Shown here piece by piece: positions 53,987 to 64,000 of a DNA stretch of 64,000 nucleotides (its first letter is position 1; each line of letters opens with the position of its first letter). This stretch comes from Massilia atriviolacea (lineage in GTDB: Bacteria > Pseudomonadota > Gammaproteobacteria > Burkholderiales > Burkholderiaceae_D): NCBI RefSeq assembly GCF_003953935.1, contig NZ_RXLQ01000004.1:124001-188000 (forward strand), written 5' to 3'. The translations under genes were made by a program, and so were the position numbers. The notes beneath the pieces were generated by a model. It ran no database searches. It saw only the letters and a program-made list of their open reading frames with translations, and was not told the DNA's origin.

Positions 53987-54943
53987 ATGCCCGCCATTCC
54001 GACCTGCCTGTTCCCGCCGATCCAGCCGACCCGGCACGGCATGCTGGAAGTCGACGCGGTCCATACCATCTACTGGGAGGAAGTGGGCAACCCGCACGGC
54101 ATTCCCGTGCTGTTCCTGCACGGCGGGCCGGGTGCGGGCCTGTCGCCCCAGCACCGGCGCTTTTTCGACCCGCAGCAGTACCGCATCATCCTGTTCGACC
54201 AGCGCGGCGCCGGCAAATCGACCCCGCTGGGCGAATGGCGCGACAACACCACCCAATTGCTGATCGCCGATATCGAAACCCTGCGCGCCCAGTTCGGCGT
54301 CGACAAGTGGCTGGTGTTCGGCGGCTCGTGGGGCTCGACCCTGGCGCTGGCCTACGGCGAAGCGCATCCCGAGCGCTGCCTCGGCTTCATCCTGCGCGGG
54401 ATTTTCCTGTGCACCGCCGCCGAAGTGGACTGGTTCCTGCACGGCGTGCGCTGGTTCTACCCGGAGCTGTACGACGAATTCGTGGCCCCGATTCCCGAAG
54501 CCGAGCGGGCCGACCTGCTCACCGCTTACACCTCGCGCATGCTGTGCGACGATCCGGCCGTGTACTGGCCGGCGGCGCGCGCCTGGAGCCGCTTCGAAGG
54601 ACGGCGCGTGTTCCTGCTGCCGCAGCCCGAAGACACCGCGTCCGACACGCTCGACCTGGGCGTGGGCCGGCTCGAATCGCATTACATGGCCAACGGCGGC
54701 TTCCTGCGCGAAGACCAGCTGGTGCAGGACGTGGGCCGCATCGCGCACCTGCCGTGCGTGATCGTGCAGGGCCGCTACGACGTGATTTGCCCGCCGCTGT
54801 CGGCCTACCGCCTGCACCAGGCCTGGCCCGGCTCGCGCCTGCGCATGGTGGCCGACGCCGGCCATGGCGCGCTGGAAGCGGGCATCGCCAAGGCGCTGGT
54901 GGGCGCCACCGAGCAGTTCAAGCGCAGCGGGCGCTTCGAGTAG
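53987..54943 (+). CDS. pip: Proline iminopeptidase
   Basis: 318-residue alpha/beta hydrolase (S33) that releases N-terminal proline. The oxyanion motif is VLFLHGGPGAGLSPQHRRFFDP; DQRGAGKS; the nucleophile elbow is VFGGSWGSTLALAYGEAHPE; the acid/His part is VQGRYDVICPP and ADAGHGALE. AGAGGACTCCC precedes the ATG at 53987. The length matches the family. Confidence 0.93.
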   Translation: MPAIPTCLFPPIQPTRHGMLEVDAVHTIYWEEVGNPHGIPVLFLHGGPGAGLSPQHRRFFDPQQYRIILFDQRGAGKSTPLGEWRDNTTQLLIADIETLRAQFGVDKWLVFGGSWGSTLALAYGEAHPERCLGFILRGIFLCTAAEVDWFLHGVRWFYPELYDEFVAPIPEAERADLLTAYTSRMLCDDPAVYWPAARAWSRFEGRRVFLLPQPEDTASDTLDLGVGRLESHYMANGGFLREDQLVQDVGRIAHLPCVIVQGRYDVICPPLSAYRLHQAWPGSRLRMVADAGHGALEAGIAKALVGATEQFKRSGRFE

Positions 54944-55005
54944 CGACGGCGGGGGTGGCCCTGCTACACTAGCGGCTGCATGCATAAACCATTGAACAGC
55001 GCCCT

Positions 55006-55464
55006 ATGAATCTCCAGCTCACCGATATCGGCCACGTCATCCAGCTGGCCATCGCGCCGGTGTTCCTGCTCACCGGGGTGTGCACCAACCTGATGGTGCT
55101 GACCAACCGCCTGGCGCGTATCATCGACCGTTCGCGCGTGCTGGAAGACCGCCTCGATATCGCCTACCAGGACGCCTACATGGACGAACTCGATGTCCTG
55201 TACCGGCGCTGGCACCTGATTAACTACGCCATTGCACTGAGCACCGCCTGCGGCCTGCTGATTTGCCTGGTCATTGCGCTGCTGTTCCTGGGCGATACCA
55301 CCAACGTCCCGCTGGACCAGTACATCGCCGGCCTGTTCGTGATTGCGATGCTGTGCCTGATCGGCAGCTTCGTGTACCTGCTGGTCGAAATTTTTGTCGC
55401 GTCCAAGACGCTGCGTTCGCGCCGTCACGTGCGTCCGCCCGGCTCCCTGCCGAACCCAAACTAA
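55006..55464 (+). CDS. DUF2721 family membrane protein
   Basis: 152 residues with three hydrophobic helices (IAPVFLLTGVCTNLMVLTNRLARIIDRSR; NYAIALSTACGLLICLVIALLFLG; IAGLFVIAMLCLIGSFVYLLVEIFVA), matching the DUF2721 layout in order and length. The basic C-terminal tail faces the cytoplasm by the positive-inside rule. The function is unknown. Confidence 0.87.
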   Translation: MNLQLTDIGHVIQLAIAPVFLLTGVCTNLMVLTNRLARIIDRSRVLEDRLDIAYQDAYMDELDVLYRRWHLINYAIALSTACGLLICLVIALLFLGDTTNVPLDQYIAGLFVIAMLCLIGSFVYLLVEIFVASKTLRSRRHVRPPGSLPNPN

Positions 55465-55480
55465 CAGATTGAGTTTTCCT

Positions 55481-55936
55481 ATGCACGATTATCAACGTCC
55501 CCCGACCCTGTTCCGCTACGCTCCGCGCGCCGAACTGGAAGCCGCGCTGACCCTGGGGCAGTTTCGCCTGGTCCCGGCCAACAACTGCCTGACCCTGTCG
55601 TTCTCGCAAGCCTGGGACAAAGCCCTGTTCGAGATTTTTTCGCCGGCCGACTGCTGCCTGGTGATCCACAATACCGAGGAATTCGGCGAGCGCCTGCACC
55701 GCGCCGTGCAGCGCACCCTGCCAAGTTGGGCCGGCATCGACGGCGCCGTCGAATACGGCGTGCGCGCGGCCCTGGGCGCCGCCTTCACCAAGAGCAGCGC
55801 CGAAGCGGAAGAACGCGAGTGGCAGTTTGCGTGGCGCGCCATGGCGCCGCAAATGAGTCTCAATCCCGTGACCGTCAACATCGGCAGCATCGAAAGCTTC
55901 GCCGAACTGCGCGAGCCGCACAGCTACCAGGCCTGA
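55481..55936 (+). CDS. Hypothetical protein
   Basis: 151 residues, starting 16 bases after the DUF2721 stop with GAG upstream. It is soluble, without a signal. The recognisable pattern is TLFRYAPRAELEAALTLGQFRLVPANNCLTLSFSQAWDKALFEIFSPADCCLVIHN. It is probably in an operon with the DUF2721 gene. No family was recognised. Confidence 0.7.
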   Translation: MHDYQRPPTLFRYAPRAELEAALTLGQFRLVPANNCLTLSFSQAWDKALFEIFSPADCCLVIHNTEEFGERLHRAVQRTLPSWAGIDGAVEYGVRAALGAAFTKSSAEAEEREWQFAWRAMAPQMSLNPVTVNIGSIESFAELREPHSYQA

Positions 55937-55969
55937 TGCGGCCAGGATCGGGCGTGGATTGAGCGCGAT

Positions 55970-56533
55970 TCAGTTGCCGGCACTGTCGCCGCGCTCCAGG
56001 CGCGCCAGCACCGCTTTCATCATGCGCTCGATGTCGGAGCGGATGATGTTCGCGCCCAGCATGCCGGGCACGTAGAACTTCGGCACCAGCTTGCCGCTGT
56101 AGACGATGCGCGTGCCGCCCGTCTCGGGCACCGGCACCAGCTCCCAGCGGCACTGGTAGAGGCGCATGTCGCCCGTAACGAGGCCGATATCGATGGCCGT
56201 CATCGGCTCCTCCGTGGCCTGCACGATCAGGTGGATATCGCGCCGGATGAACAGGAAGCTGGCCACCCCGAACTGCTCGATGATGGCCTTGTTGCCGGTG
56301 CGCGAAAGGACCTTGGAGGTTTTCAGGTCCGGCACGAACTCGGACATGCGATCGTAATTGGTCAGCACCTTCCACACGGCCGCCGGCGACGCCTTTACCT
56401 CGCCGCTGGACGCGACTTCGAAGACGTGCTGGTCGGCCACGTCGACACGCTTGACCGACACTTCCAGCCTGGATTGGGCCAGGACGGGCTCGGAACAAGC
56501 GAGAAGGCAACATAATAGGATTCGCGGAAACAT
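55970..56533 (-). CDS. Exported SRPBCC (START-like) family protein
   Basis: 187 residues with a signal peptide (MFPRILLCCLLACSEPVLAQS). The body is SRPBCC-like: SGEVKASPAAVWKVLTNYDRMSEFVPDLKTSKVLSR, then RWELVPVPETGGTRIVYSGKLVPKF and a terminal helix. The ATG at 56533 is selected because it directly begins the signal peptide. Such proteins bind lipids or hydrophobic ligands; an envelope role is likely but unproven. It is divergent from fadH. Confidence 0.82.
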   Translation of the reverse strand: MFPRILLCCLLACSEPVLAQSRLEVSVKRVDVADQHVFEVASSGEVKASPAAVWKVLTNYDRMSEFVPDLKTSKVLSRTGNKAIIEQFGVASFLFIRRDIHLIVQATEEPMTAIDIGLVTGDMRLYQCRWELVPVPETGGTRIVYSGKLVPKFYVPGMLGANIIRSDIERMMKAVLARLERGDSAGN

Positions 56534-56645
56534 AAGGCCCAGCCTACGGGAAAGCGACGGGCCTGACAAGGGAGCGTGCTCAAGCGTGCGCGGGATAGCG
56601 CCGGGCGCGCGGCGCAAGATTAGAACCCGGCATCTACAGAAGTAG

Positions 56646-58748
<2,103 letters not shown>

Positions 58749-58790
58749 GAACACATGCGACCCAGAACAGAACCGATATCCAATTCACTT

Positions 58791-58828
58791 CAATCCGTCA
58801 TTCCCGCCTGCGCGGGAATGACGGATTG
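58791..58828. repeat. dRS3-like perfect palindrome after fadH
   Basis: CAATCCGTCATTCCCGC is followed by four bases and then its exact inverse complement, a 17-base-pair hairpin. The core ATTCCC-N8-GGGAAT matches the neisserial dRS3 consensus. It belongs to the same family as the repeats at 4656-4744 and 10697-10773. It lies between fadH and the convergent KAS III-like gene and may end or stabilise transcripts. Confidence 0.82.
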
Positions 58829-58903
58829 AAAGTCAACGGTGTTATGACGCCTGGGGCTGGGGCACGGGGCTATTCCCGGTTTTGCGAGCGACCGGTACGG
58901 CAC

Positions 58904-60025
58904 TTACTTCTTGCGCACCACCACGCACCCGATCGAGTACCCCGCGCCGAACGAGCAGATCACCCCGTGCGAGCCGCTCGGCATATCGTCCTGGTACTTG
59001 TGGAAGGCGATGATCGAGCCGGCCGACGAGGTGTTGGCGTAGGTGTCCAGGATGACCGGCGCTTCCTGCGGCTCGGCGTCGCGCCCGAGCAGCATGCGGG
59101 TGATCAGCAGGTTCATGTTCAGGTTGGCCTGGTGCAGCCAGTAGCGCGATACCTGCGCCACTTCCAGCCCGGCGTTGGTGACCGTCTCGCGGATCATCTC
59201 GGCCGCCATCGGGCACACTTCCTTGAATACCTTGCGGCCCTGCTGGCGGAACAGCTTGTCCGGCTGGCCGATGCCCGCTTCGTCGAAGCGGTTCATGAAG
59301 CCGAAGTTGTTGCGGATATTGTTCGAGAACTTGGTCTTGAGCTTCGATTCCAGGATCTCGAACTGGTGATGGCCGGTCGCCGTCTCCGCCGCTTCGATCA
59401 CGATCGCCGTGCAGGCGTCGCCGAAAATGAAGTGGCTGTCGCGGTCGCGGAAGTTCAGGTGGCCGCTGGTGATCTCGGGATTGAGCACCAGTACCGCGCG
59501 CGCCTGGCCGCTCTGCACCGCCGCCATCGCCGTCTGGATGCCGAAGGTGGCCGAGGAACAGGCCACGTTCATGTCGAAGCCGAAGCCGTCGATGCCCAGC
59601 GCTTCCTGCACCTCGACCGCCATCGCCGGGTAGGCGCGCTGCATGTTGCTGCAGGCGACCAGCACCATGTCGATGTCGGCCGCCGTGCGGCCGGCCCGGT
59701 CCAGCGCCTGCCGCGCCGCCGCCACGCAGATCTCGGCCTGCAGCGAGATCTCTTCGTCCGCACGCTCGGGAATGCGCGCCGTCATGCGCGCCGGATCGAG
59801 GATGCCGGTTTTTTCCATCACATAGCGCGATTTGATGCCGGAGGCTTTTTCGATAAAGGCCGCGCTCGAGCCTTCGATGGCCGTCAGCGCGCCCGCCGCG
59901 ATCGCGTCGGCATGCTCCGCGTTGTATTGTTCGGCGTAGGCGTTGAAGGCGACGACCAGCTCTTCGTTGGAGATCGAATGGGGCGGCGTGAACAGGCCCG
60001 TGCCGCTGATGACGACTTGTTTCAT
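58904..60025 (-). CDS. 3-oxoacyl-ACP synthase III-like (KAS III) protein
   Basis: 373-residue thiolase-fold condensing enzyme. The catalytic triad is visible: Cys156 ([11 protein letters not shown]), His (YWLHQANLN) and Asn ([12 protein letters not shown]). The C-terminal [17 protein letters not shown] is typical. It is longer than housekeeping FabH (about 320) because of an N-terminal insertion with [17 protein letters not shown], so it is a secondary FabH homologue; the priming acyl group is unknown. The ATG at 60025 ([10 protein letters not shown]) is preferred. Confidence 0.87.
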   Translation of the reverse strand: MKQVVISGTGLFTPPHSISNEELVVAFNAYAEQYNAEHADAIAAGALTAIEGSSAAFIEKASGIKSRYVMEKTGILDPARMTARIPERADEEISLQAEICVAAARQALDRAGRTAADIDMVLVACSNMQRAYPAMAVEVQEALGIDGFGFDMNVACSSATFGIQTAMAAVQSGQARAVLVLNPEITSGHLNFRDRDSHFIFGDACTAIVIEAAETATGHHQFEILESKLKTKFSNNIRNNFGFMNRFDEAGIGQPDKLFRQQGRKVFKEVCPMAAEMIRETVTNAGLEVAQVSRYWLHQANLNMNLLITRMLLGRDAEPQEAPVILDTYANTSSAGSIIAFHKYQDDMPSGSHGVICSFGAGYSIGCVVVRKK

Positions 60026-60383
60026 GGTGGAGCTTTCAAATAGGGTAAGCCGGGCATGACCCGGCACGTGCCGACGATTCTACACAATGACATTCATGGT
60101 GGCGAGAAAAGCGGGCCGCAAGCGCCGCCGCACCCGTCAACTCGCCCTGTCAGTACGTATTCTTGCAGGTTGACAATGCCGTTTCGGCACTTGATAATGA
60201 AAATCATTCTCAATAGACTGGCCCAGCCGCGCCTTGTTGCGCAGCGGGCCGTCGTTTGTGCAGCCGCTCGCCGGCGCTCGCCGCGGACTTTCCCTTGACG
60301 ACATTGCCATCCCCGACACGATGGTGCGGATCTTCCCCATGCAGCGCGCATGGCTGCATGCATCCCACATAAAGGAACCGCCC
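60026..60383. other. Intergenic region between the KAS III-like gene and the TonB receptor
   Basis: 358 bases between divergent genes. No coding sequence was supported. It contains the Fur box at 60193-60211 and, by position, promoters for both genes. Confidence 0.55.
60193..60211 (+). promoter_or_regulatory. Fur box
   Basis: GATAATGAAAATCATTCTC matches the 19-base Fur consensus GATAATGATAATCATTATC at 17 positions. It lies about 170 bases before the TonB receptor start, predicting repression when iron is plentiful. Confidence 0.87.
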
Positions 60384-62516
60384 GTGAAGTCATCGATGTC
60401 CCTGCCGCCGCAACGCCGTCCCCTCCCTGCCGCCGTGATGCTGGCGCTGGCCGCCCTGGCCCCGTCCATGGCGCACGCCCAGTCCGACGAGGCGCCGATG
60501 CAGGCGGTGGTGGTGTCGGCCTCGCGCTCGAACATCGAGGCCGACAAGGCGCCGCAGACGGTGGTCATCATCCGCAAGGAGGAGATCGAGCGCCAGATGG
60601 CCATTTCCACCAATTCCTCGGATCTCCTGAGCAGCGTGCTGCCGTCGTACACGCCCAGCCGCGGCAAGATGAACGGTTCCGGCGAGACCCTGCGCGGGCG
60701 CGCGCCGCTGATCCTGGTCGACGGCGTGCCGCAATCGAACCCGATGCGCCCGACCGGCCGCGAAGCCCACACCATCGACTACGCGATGGTCGACCGGATC
60801 GAAGTGATCCAGGGCGCCAACGCCGTCAACGGCCTGGGGGCGACCGGCGGCACCATCAACATCATCACGCGCCGGCCTGAAAAAGGCTCGTTCAAGCAGC
60901 ACGTCGATGTCCAGGCGACCACCCCGACGTCAAGCCTGGGCAGCGACGTCATGAGCTACAAGACGACTTACCGCGTCTCGGGCCGGGGCGACAAGCTGGA
61001 GTACCTGTTCTCGGCCGGTGTCGAAGACCAGGGCCTGTACCTGGACGGCAAGGGCCGCGCCATCGGCACCGACAATACCCAGGGCGACCTGATGGACTCG
61101 CGCAGCTACGACATGCTGGCCAAGCTGGGCTACTGGATCGACGACAAGCAGCGCGTCCAACTGTCGGTGAACCGCTACCGCATCAAGTCCGAGGCCAGTT
61201 ACTTGGTCGTGGCGGGCGACCGCAAGACCGGCCTGCCGAGCGTCTCGGTCGAAGGCAAGCCGCCCGGCACCGCGCCGTGGAACGATGTCTGGACTTCCAG
61301 CCTGGCCTACAGCCACGCCGACCTGGCGGGCATGGAACTGTCGGCCATGGTGTTCAACCAGGAGTTCGAAGGCTTGTTCGGGGCCGATAATTCGGCCACC
61401 TTCCAGGACGTGCTGATCGCGCCGGTCGGCACCCTGTACGACCAGTCGCGCTCCTTGGCGTCCAAGTACGGCAGCAAGGTCAGTCTCGGCAAGTCGGACC
61501 TGCTGGGCGGGCGCATGAAGCTGACGGGCGGCTTCGACACCCTGTTCGACAAGGGCAAGCAAGACCTGTACGGCACCGGACGCACTTATGTGCCGGAATC
61601 GGATTACCGCAACCTGTCGCTGTTCGTCCAGGGCGAATACAAGCCGCTCGACCAGCTGACCCTGCACGCCGGCGTACGCAAGGAAAACGCGGACCTGCGC
61701 ATCGACAGCTACCGCACGCTGGCGCAGTACAAGCGGGTGGCGGTCGAAGGCGGCAAGCTCAAATTCAACGAGACCCTGTTCAACGCGGGCCTGGTGTACA
61801 AGCCGGTGCAGGAAGTGAGCGTGTTTACCAGCTATTCCGAAGGCTTCGGCATGCCCGACATCGGCCGCGTCCTGCGCTCGATCAATACGCCCGGCCAGAA
61901 CGTGGCCGACATGCAGGACCTGCAACCGATCCTGACCAGGAGCGTGGAACTGGGCACCCGTATCCGCAAGGGCGACTGGGATATCGACGCCAGCATCTTC
62001 CGTTCGGATTCCGATTTCGGCACGCGCGTCATTCCGGTCAACGGCGCCTTCATGATGGCGCGCGAGAAGACCCGCATCGAAGGCGTGGAAGCGTCCGCCG
62101 GCTACCGCATCTCGGCCGCGCACCGCGCCAAGCTGGCCTACGCCTACACCAGGGGCCGTTACGACAGCGACGAAAACGGCTCGCTCGACGCCCGCCTCGA
62201 TGGCCTGAACGTGGCGCCGAACCGCCTGATCGCCACCTGGTCGGCGCACTGGAACGGCAAGCTCAAGTCCTTCGTCCAGGCGCAGCACGCGTTCCACCAG
62301 AACTTCGACGATCCGGCCAAGGAGTTCAGCGGCTACACCCTGGTCGACGCCACCCTCAACTACCAGCTGCCGAAGGGCGAAGTGCGGCTGGCGCTGGCCA
62401 ATCTGCTGGACCGGGATTACATCACCTACTACTCGCAAAGCGCGCTGGTCGAGCCGAAGCGCTATTTCGCCGGACGCGGACGCGTGCTCACGCTCGGCTA
62501 CGCGCTGAACTTCTGA
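60384..62516 (+). CDS. TonB-dependent (siderophore-type) outer-membrane receptor
   Basis: 710 residues, GTG start at 60384 after AAAGGAACCGCCC (a later ATG at 60396 is possible). The signal peptide ends in MAHAQS. The plug domain has VVVSASRSNIEADKAPQTVVIIRKEEIE, LRGRAPLILVDGVPQ and IEVIQGANAVNGLGATGGTINIITRRP. The 22-strand barrel closes with a terminal Phe (LGYALNF). TonB-dependent uptake of a ferric siderophore or related ligand is likely, given the Fur box and the downstream DUF3649 and PepSY genes. The substrate is not evident. Confidence 0.9.
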   Translation: MKSSMSLPPQRRPLPAAVMLALAALAPSMAHAQSDEAPMQAVVVSASRSNIEADKAPQTVVIIRKEEIERQMAISTNSSDLLSSVLPSYTPSRGKMNGSGETLRGRAPLILVDGVPQSNPMRPTGREAHTIDYAMVDRIEVIQGANAVNGLGATGGTINIITRRPEKGSFKQHVDVQATTPTSSLGSDVMSYKTTYRVSGRGDKLEYLFSAGVEDQGLYLDGKGRAIGTDNTQGDLMDSRSYDMLAKLGYWIDDKQRVQLSVNRYRIKSEASYLVVAGDRKTGLPSVSVEGKPPGTAPWNDVWTSSLAYSHADLAGMELSAMVFNQEFEGLFGADNSATFQDVLIAPVGTLYDQSRSLASKYGSKVSLGKSDLLGGRMKLTGGFDTLFDKGKQDLYGTGRTYVPESDYRNLSLFVQGEYKPLDQLTLHAGVRKENADLRIDSYRTLAQYKRVAVEGGKLKFNETLFNAGLVYKPVQEVSVFTSYSEGFGMPDIGRVLRSINTPGQNVADMQDLQPILTRSVELGTRIRKGDWDIDASIFRSDSDFGTRVIPVNGAFMMAREKTRIEGVEASAGYRISAAHRAKLAYAYTRGRYDSDENGSLDARLDGLNVAPNRLIATWSAHWNGKLKSFVQAQHAFHQNFDDPAKEFSGYTLVDATLNYQLPKGEVRLALANLLDRDYITYYSQSALVEPKRYFAGRGRVLTLGYALNF

Positions 62517-62517
62517 C

Positions 62518-62805
62518 ATGCGCGCGGCGGCGGCGTCCTCCGGCGTGCTGACAGGCTTGCGCGTGATCGGTGCGGTGTTCGGCGGCTATGCCGTCACCGC
62601 GCTGGGGGTGAGCACGGCCGCCGCGCTGCTGGCGCGCCTGGGCATGGCGCGCTCCGAAGCGGTGGCGCTGGCCGCCATGACGGGCTTCATCGTGTACCTG
62701 CTACTGCTGCTGTGGGCCTTCAGCGTGCAGAGCGTGCTGCGCCTGTGGACGGTGCTGGCGCTGGCCATGGCGGCCATGGGCGCCTTCCTGTACTTCCTGG
62801 CCTAG
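62518..62805 (+). CDS. DUF3649 family small membrane protein
   Basis: 95 residues with three hydrophobic segments (VIGAVFGGYAVTALGVSTAAALLARL; VALAAMTGFIVYLLLLLWAF; LWTVLALAMAAMGAFLYFL), matching DUF3649 proteins commonly placed between a TonB receptor and a PepSY protein. The ATG lies one base after the receptor stop. The role in iron uptake is inferred from context. Confidence 0.82.
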   Translation: MRAAAASSGVLTGLRVIGAVFGGYAVTALGVSTAAALLARLGMARSEAVALAAMTGFIVYLLLLLWAFSVQSVLRLWTVLALAMAAMGAFLYFLA

Positions 62806-62815
62806 GGGCGCGCGC

Positions 62816-64000
62816 ATGGAACGCACTTTCAGCAAATCGATGGCCTGGCTGCATACCTGGGCCGGTGTGAGCATCGGCAGCCTGCTGTTCGCCATTTTCT
62901 GGATGGGCACCCTGAGCGTGTTCGACCTGGAGATCGACCGCTGGATGATGCCGCAGACGCGCCTCGCGCCCGCCGCGCAGCCGCTCTCGCTGGACCGCAT
63001 CGCCAAGGCGGTCGCGCCGCAGGTGCCGGCCGGCGCCGCGCAGTGGCGGGTCGATTTGCCGACCGCGCGCGAACCGGTGCTGACCTTTTCCCACCGCGAC
63101 AGCAAGGGCCAGGCCACCACCGGCCTGCTCGATCCGGCCAGCCTGGCCTTTATTCCGGAGCAGGGCACCGAAGCCGGTTCGGGCTTCATCTTCCCCTTCC
63201 ATTACAGCCTGCACCTGAAGTGGATGGACCTGGGCAAATGGCTGGTGGGCGTGGCCGGGATGGCCATGCTGGTGCTGCTGGTGTCGGGCGTGGTAATCCA
63301 TAAAAAAATCGTCGCGCAGTTCTTCACCTTCCGCCCGCGCAAGCGCCTGCAGCGCAGCGCGCTCGACCTGCACAACCTGAGCGGCGTGCTGGCGCTGCCG
63401 TTTCACTTCATGATTACCCTGTCCGGGCTGATCATCTTCATCACCATTTATTTTCCGGCGGCGCAGCAGGCGCTGTACGGCAGCGGCGAGAAAGCCAAGG
63501 CCGCGTTTACGGCCGACGCCTACGGCCGCTTCAAGCGCGCCAGGGCCAACGCGCCCGGCACGCTGGGTTCGGTCGACGGCATGCTGGCGCGCGCCGAAGC
63601 CGAGTGGAAAGGCGGGCATCCGTATTTCGTGCGCGTGTTCCATCCGGGCGACGCCAACAGCTACGTGGAGCTGCGCCGTTCCTATGCCGGCGACATCACC
63701 ATGAACCTGGACCAGATCTATTTCGACGCGGCCAGCGGCGCGGTGCTGCATCGCTTCGAGGCCGGCCCGGTCATGACGGTGCAGCGCTTCATGTCGGGTA
63801 TCCATTTCATCCGCTTCGACCACTGGACCTTGCGCTGGCTGTACTTTGCGGCCGGCCTGTCCGGCTGCGTGCTGATCGCCACCGGCTTCCTGTTCTGGAT
63901 CGAGGGGCGCCGCGCCAGCCACGCGAAGAAAGGCCTGGCCGGCGTGCGCGTGGTGGAAGGGCTGGCGATCGGCAGCGTCAGCGGCATCATGCTGGCGACG
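62816..64000 (+). CDS. PepSY-associated TM helix protein (runs off right edge)
   Basis: At least 395 residues, incomplete at the window end. MERTFSKSMAWLHTWAGVSIGSLLFAIFWMGTLSVFDLEIDRWM is the family's first helix region. A periplasmic PepSY-like segment, a helix (WLVGVAGMAMLVLLVSGVVIHKKI), LHNLSGVLALPFHFMITLSGLIIFI and RWLYFAAGLSGCVLIATGFLFWIEGRR follow. The family includes likely inner-membrane ferric-siderophore reductases (conserved His-bearing helices). It is the third gene of the Fur-controlled operon, 10 bases after DUF3649. Confidence 0.87.
   Translation, partial: MERTFSKSMAWLHTWAGVSIGSLLFAIFWMGTLSVFDLEIDRWMMPQTRLAPAAQPLSLDRIAKAVAPQVPAGAAQWRVDLPTAREPVLTFSHRDSKGQATTGLLDPASLAFIPEQGTEAGSGFIFPFHYSLHLKWMDLGKWLVGVAGMAMLVLLVSGVVIHKKIVAQFFTFRPRKRLQRSALDLHNLSGVLALPFHFMITLSGLIIFITIYFPAAQQALYGSGEKAKAAFTADAYGRFKRARANAPGTLGSVDGMLARAEAEWKGGHPYFVRVFHPGDANSYVELRRSYAGDITMNLDQIYFDAASGAVLHRFEAGPVMTVQRFMSGIHFIRFDHWTLRWLYFAAGLSGCVLIATGFLFWIEGRRASHAKKGLAGVRVVEGLAIGSVSGIMLAT

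Overview
The window looks like chromosome of a high-GC betaproteobacterium of the family Oxalobacteraceae, in the Massilia/Duganella/Telluria range. This is inferred from the gene content (PEP-CTERM proteins, secreted chitinases, a LIV-type transporter with acyl-CoA ligases, hemA-prfA-prmC, minCDE, the acetyl-CoA-to-3-hydroxybutyryl-CoA arm of polyhydroxyalkanoate synthesis) and from GC-rich third positions with frequent GTG and TTG starts. No rRNA, clear tRNA, CRISPR array, prophage or complete insertion sequence was seen.

Layout. 1-3535 (minus): two lipoprotein GH18 chitinases with Pro-Thr linkers flank a cupin/JmjC-type protein. 3911-4492: hypoxanthine-guanine phosphoribosyltransferase. 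4818-13589 (minus): an eight-gene operon with an acyl-CoA synthetase, livG, livH, livM, a periplasmic binding protein, livF, a YjbR-type protein and a phenylacetate-CoA-ligase-like protein; a Crp/Fnr regulator is divergent at 13745. 14535-19350 (plus): aminopeptidase P, a small protein, MgtC/SapB, DUF924, a DUF2520-type Rossmann protein and a GNAT. 19525-22533: small genes, an AlkB-like dioxygenase, an outer-membrane barrel and a REP-associated (RAYT) transposase. 22668-31380: ettA, a PEP-CTERM anchor-L protein with a sigma-54-like promoter, rarD, kup, an FKBP lipoprotein and two tandem HAF-repeat PEP-CTERM proteins. 31377-40384 (minus): elaA-like GNAT, histone-deacetylase-like hydrolase, gshA, a DUF885 protein, then hemA-prfA-dsbB-prmC.

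40563-41379 is the most unusual locus: a HEPN-type Abi-family protein gene divergent from a compact, strongly structured candidate non-coding RNA that has its own near-consensus promoter and terminator. Then follow a response regulator, a DUF697-like membrane protein, minCDE, metE/metR with a MetR box, a phasin-like protein, phaA-phaB, a lower-GC membrane protein coupled to an AAA ATPase with a changed Walker A, a GNAT-DUF1993 fusion, proline iminopeptidase and small genes, fadH, a KAS III-like enzyme and a Fur-boxed iron-uptake operon (TonB receptor, DUF3649, PepSY protein) that runs off the right edge.

How the genes work together. The left end concerns chitin degradation. The LIV operon probably imports a carboxylate or amino-acid-like compound and activates it as a CoA ester. 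metR controls metE. phaA and phaB make (R)-3-hydroxybutyryl-CoA. The right end is iron acquisition. Palindromic REP/dRS3-like repeats of one sequence family lie at three intergenic sites, and a RAYT gene is present. Start codons were often moved inward from the longest open frame where a ribosome binding site or signal peptide decided it. Identifications rest on recognised motifs and remembered family architecture; no database search was run.
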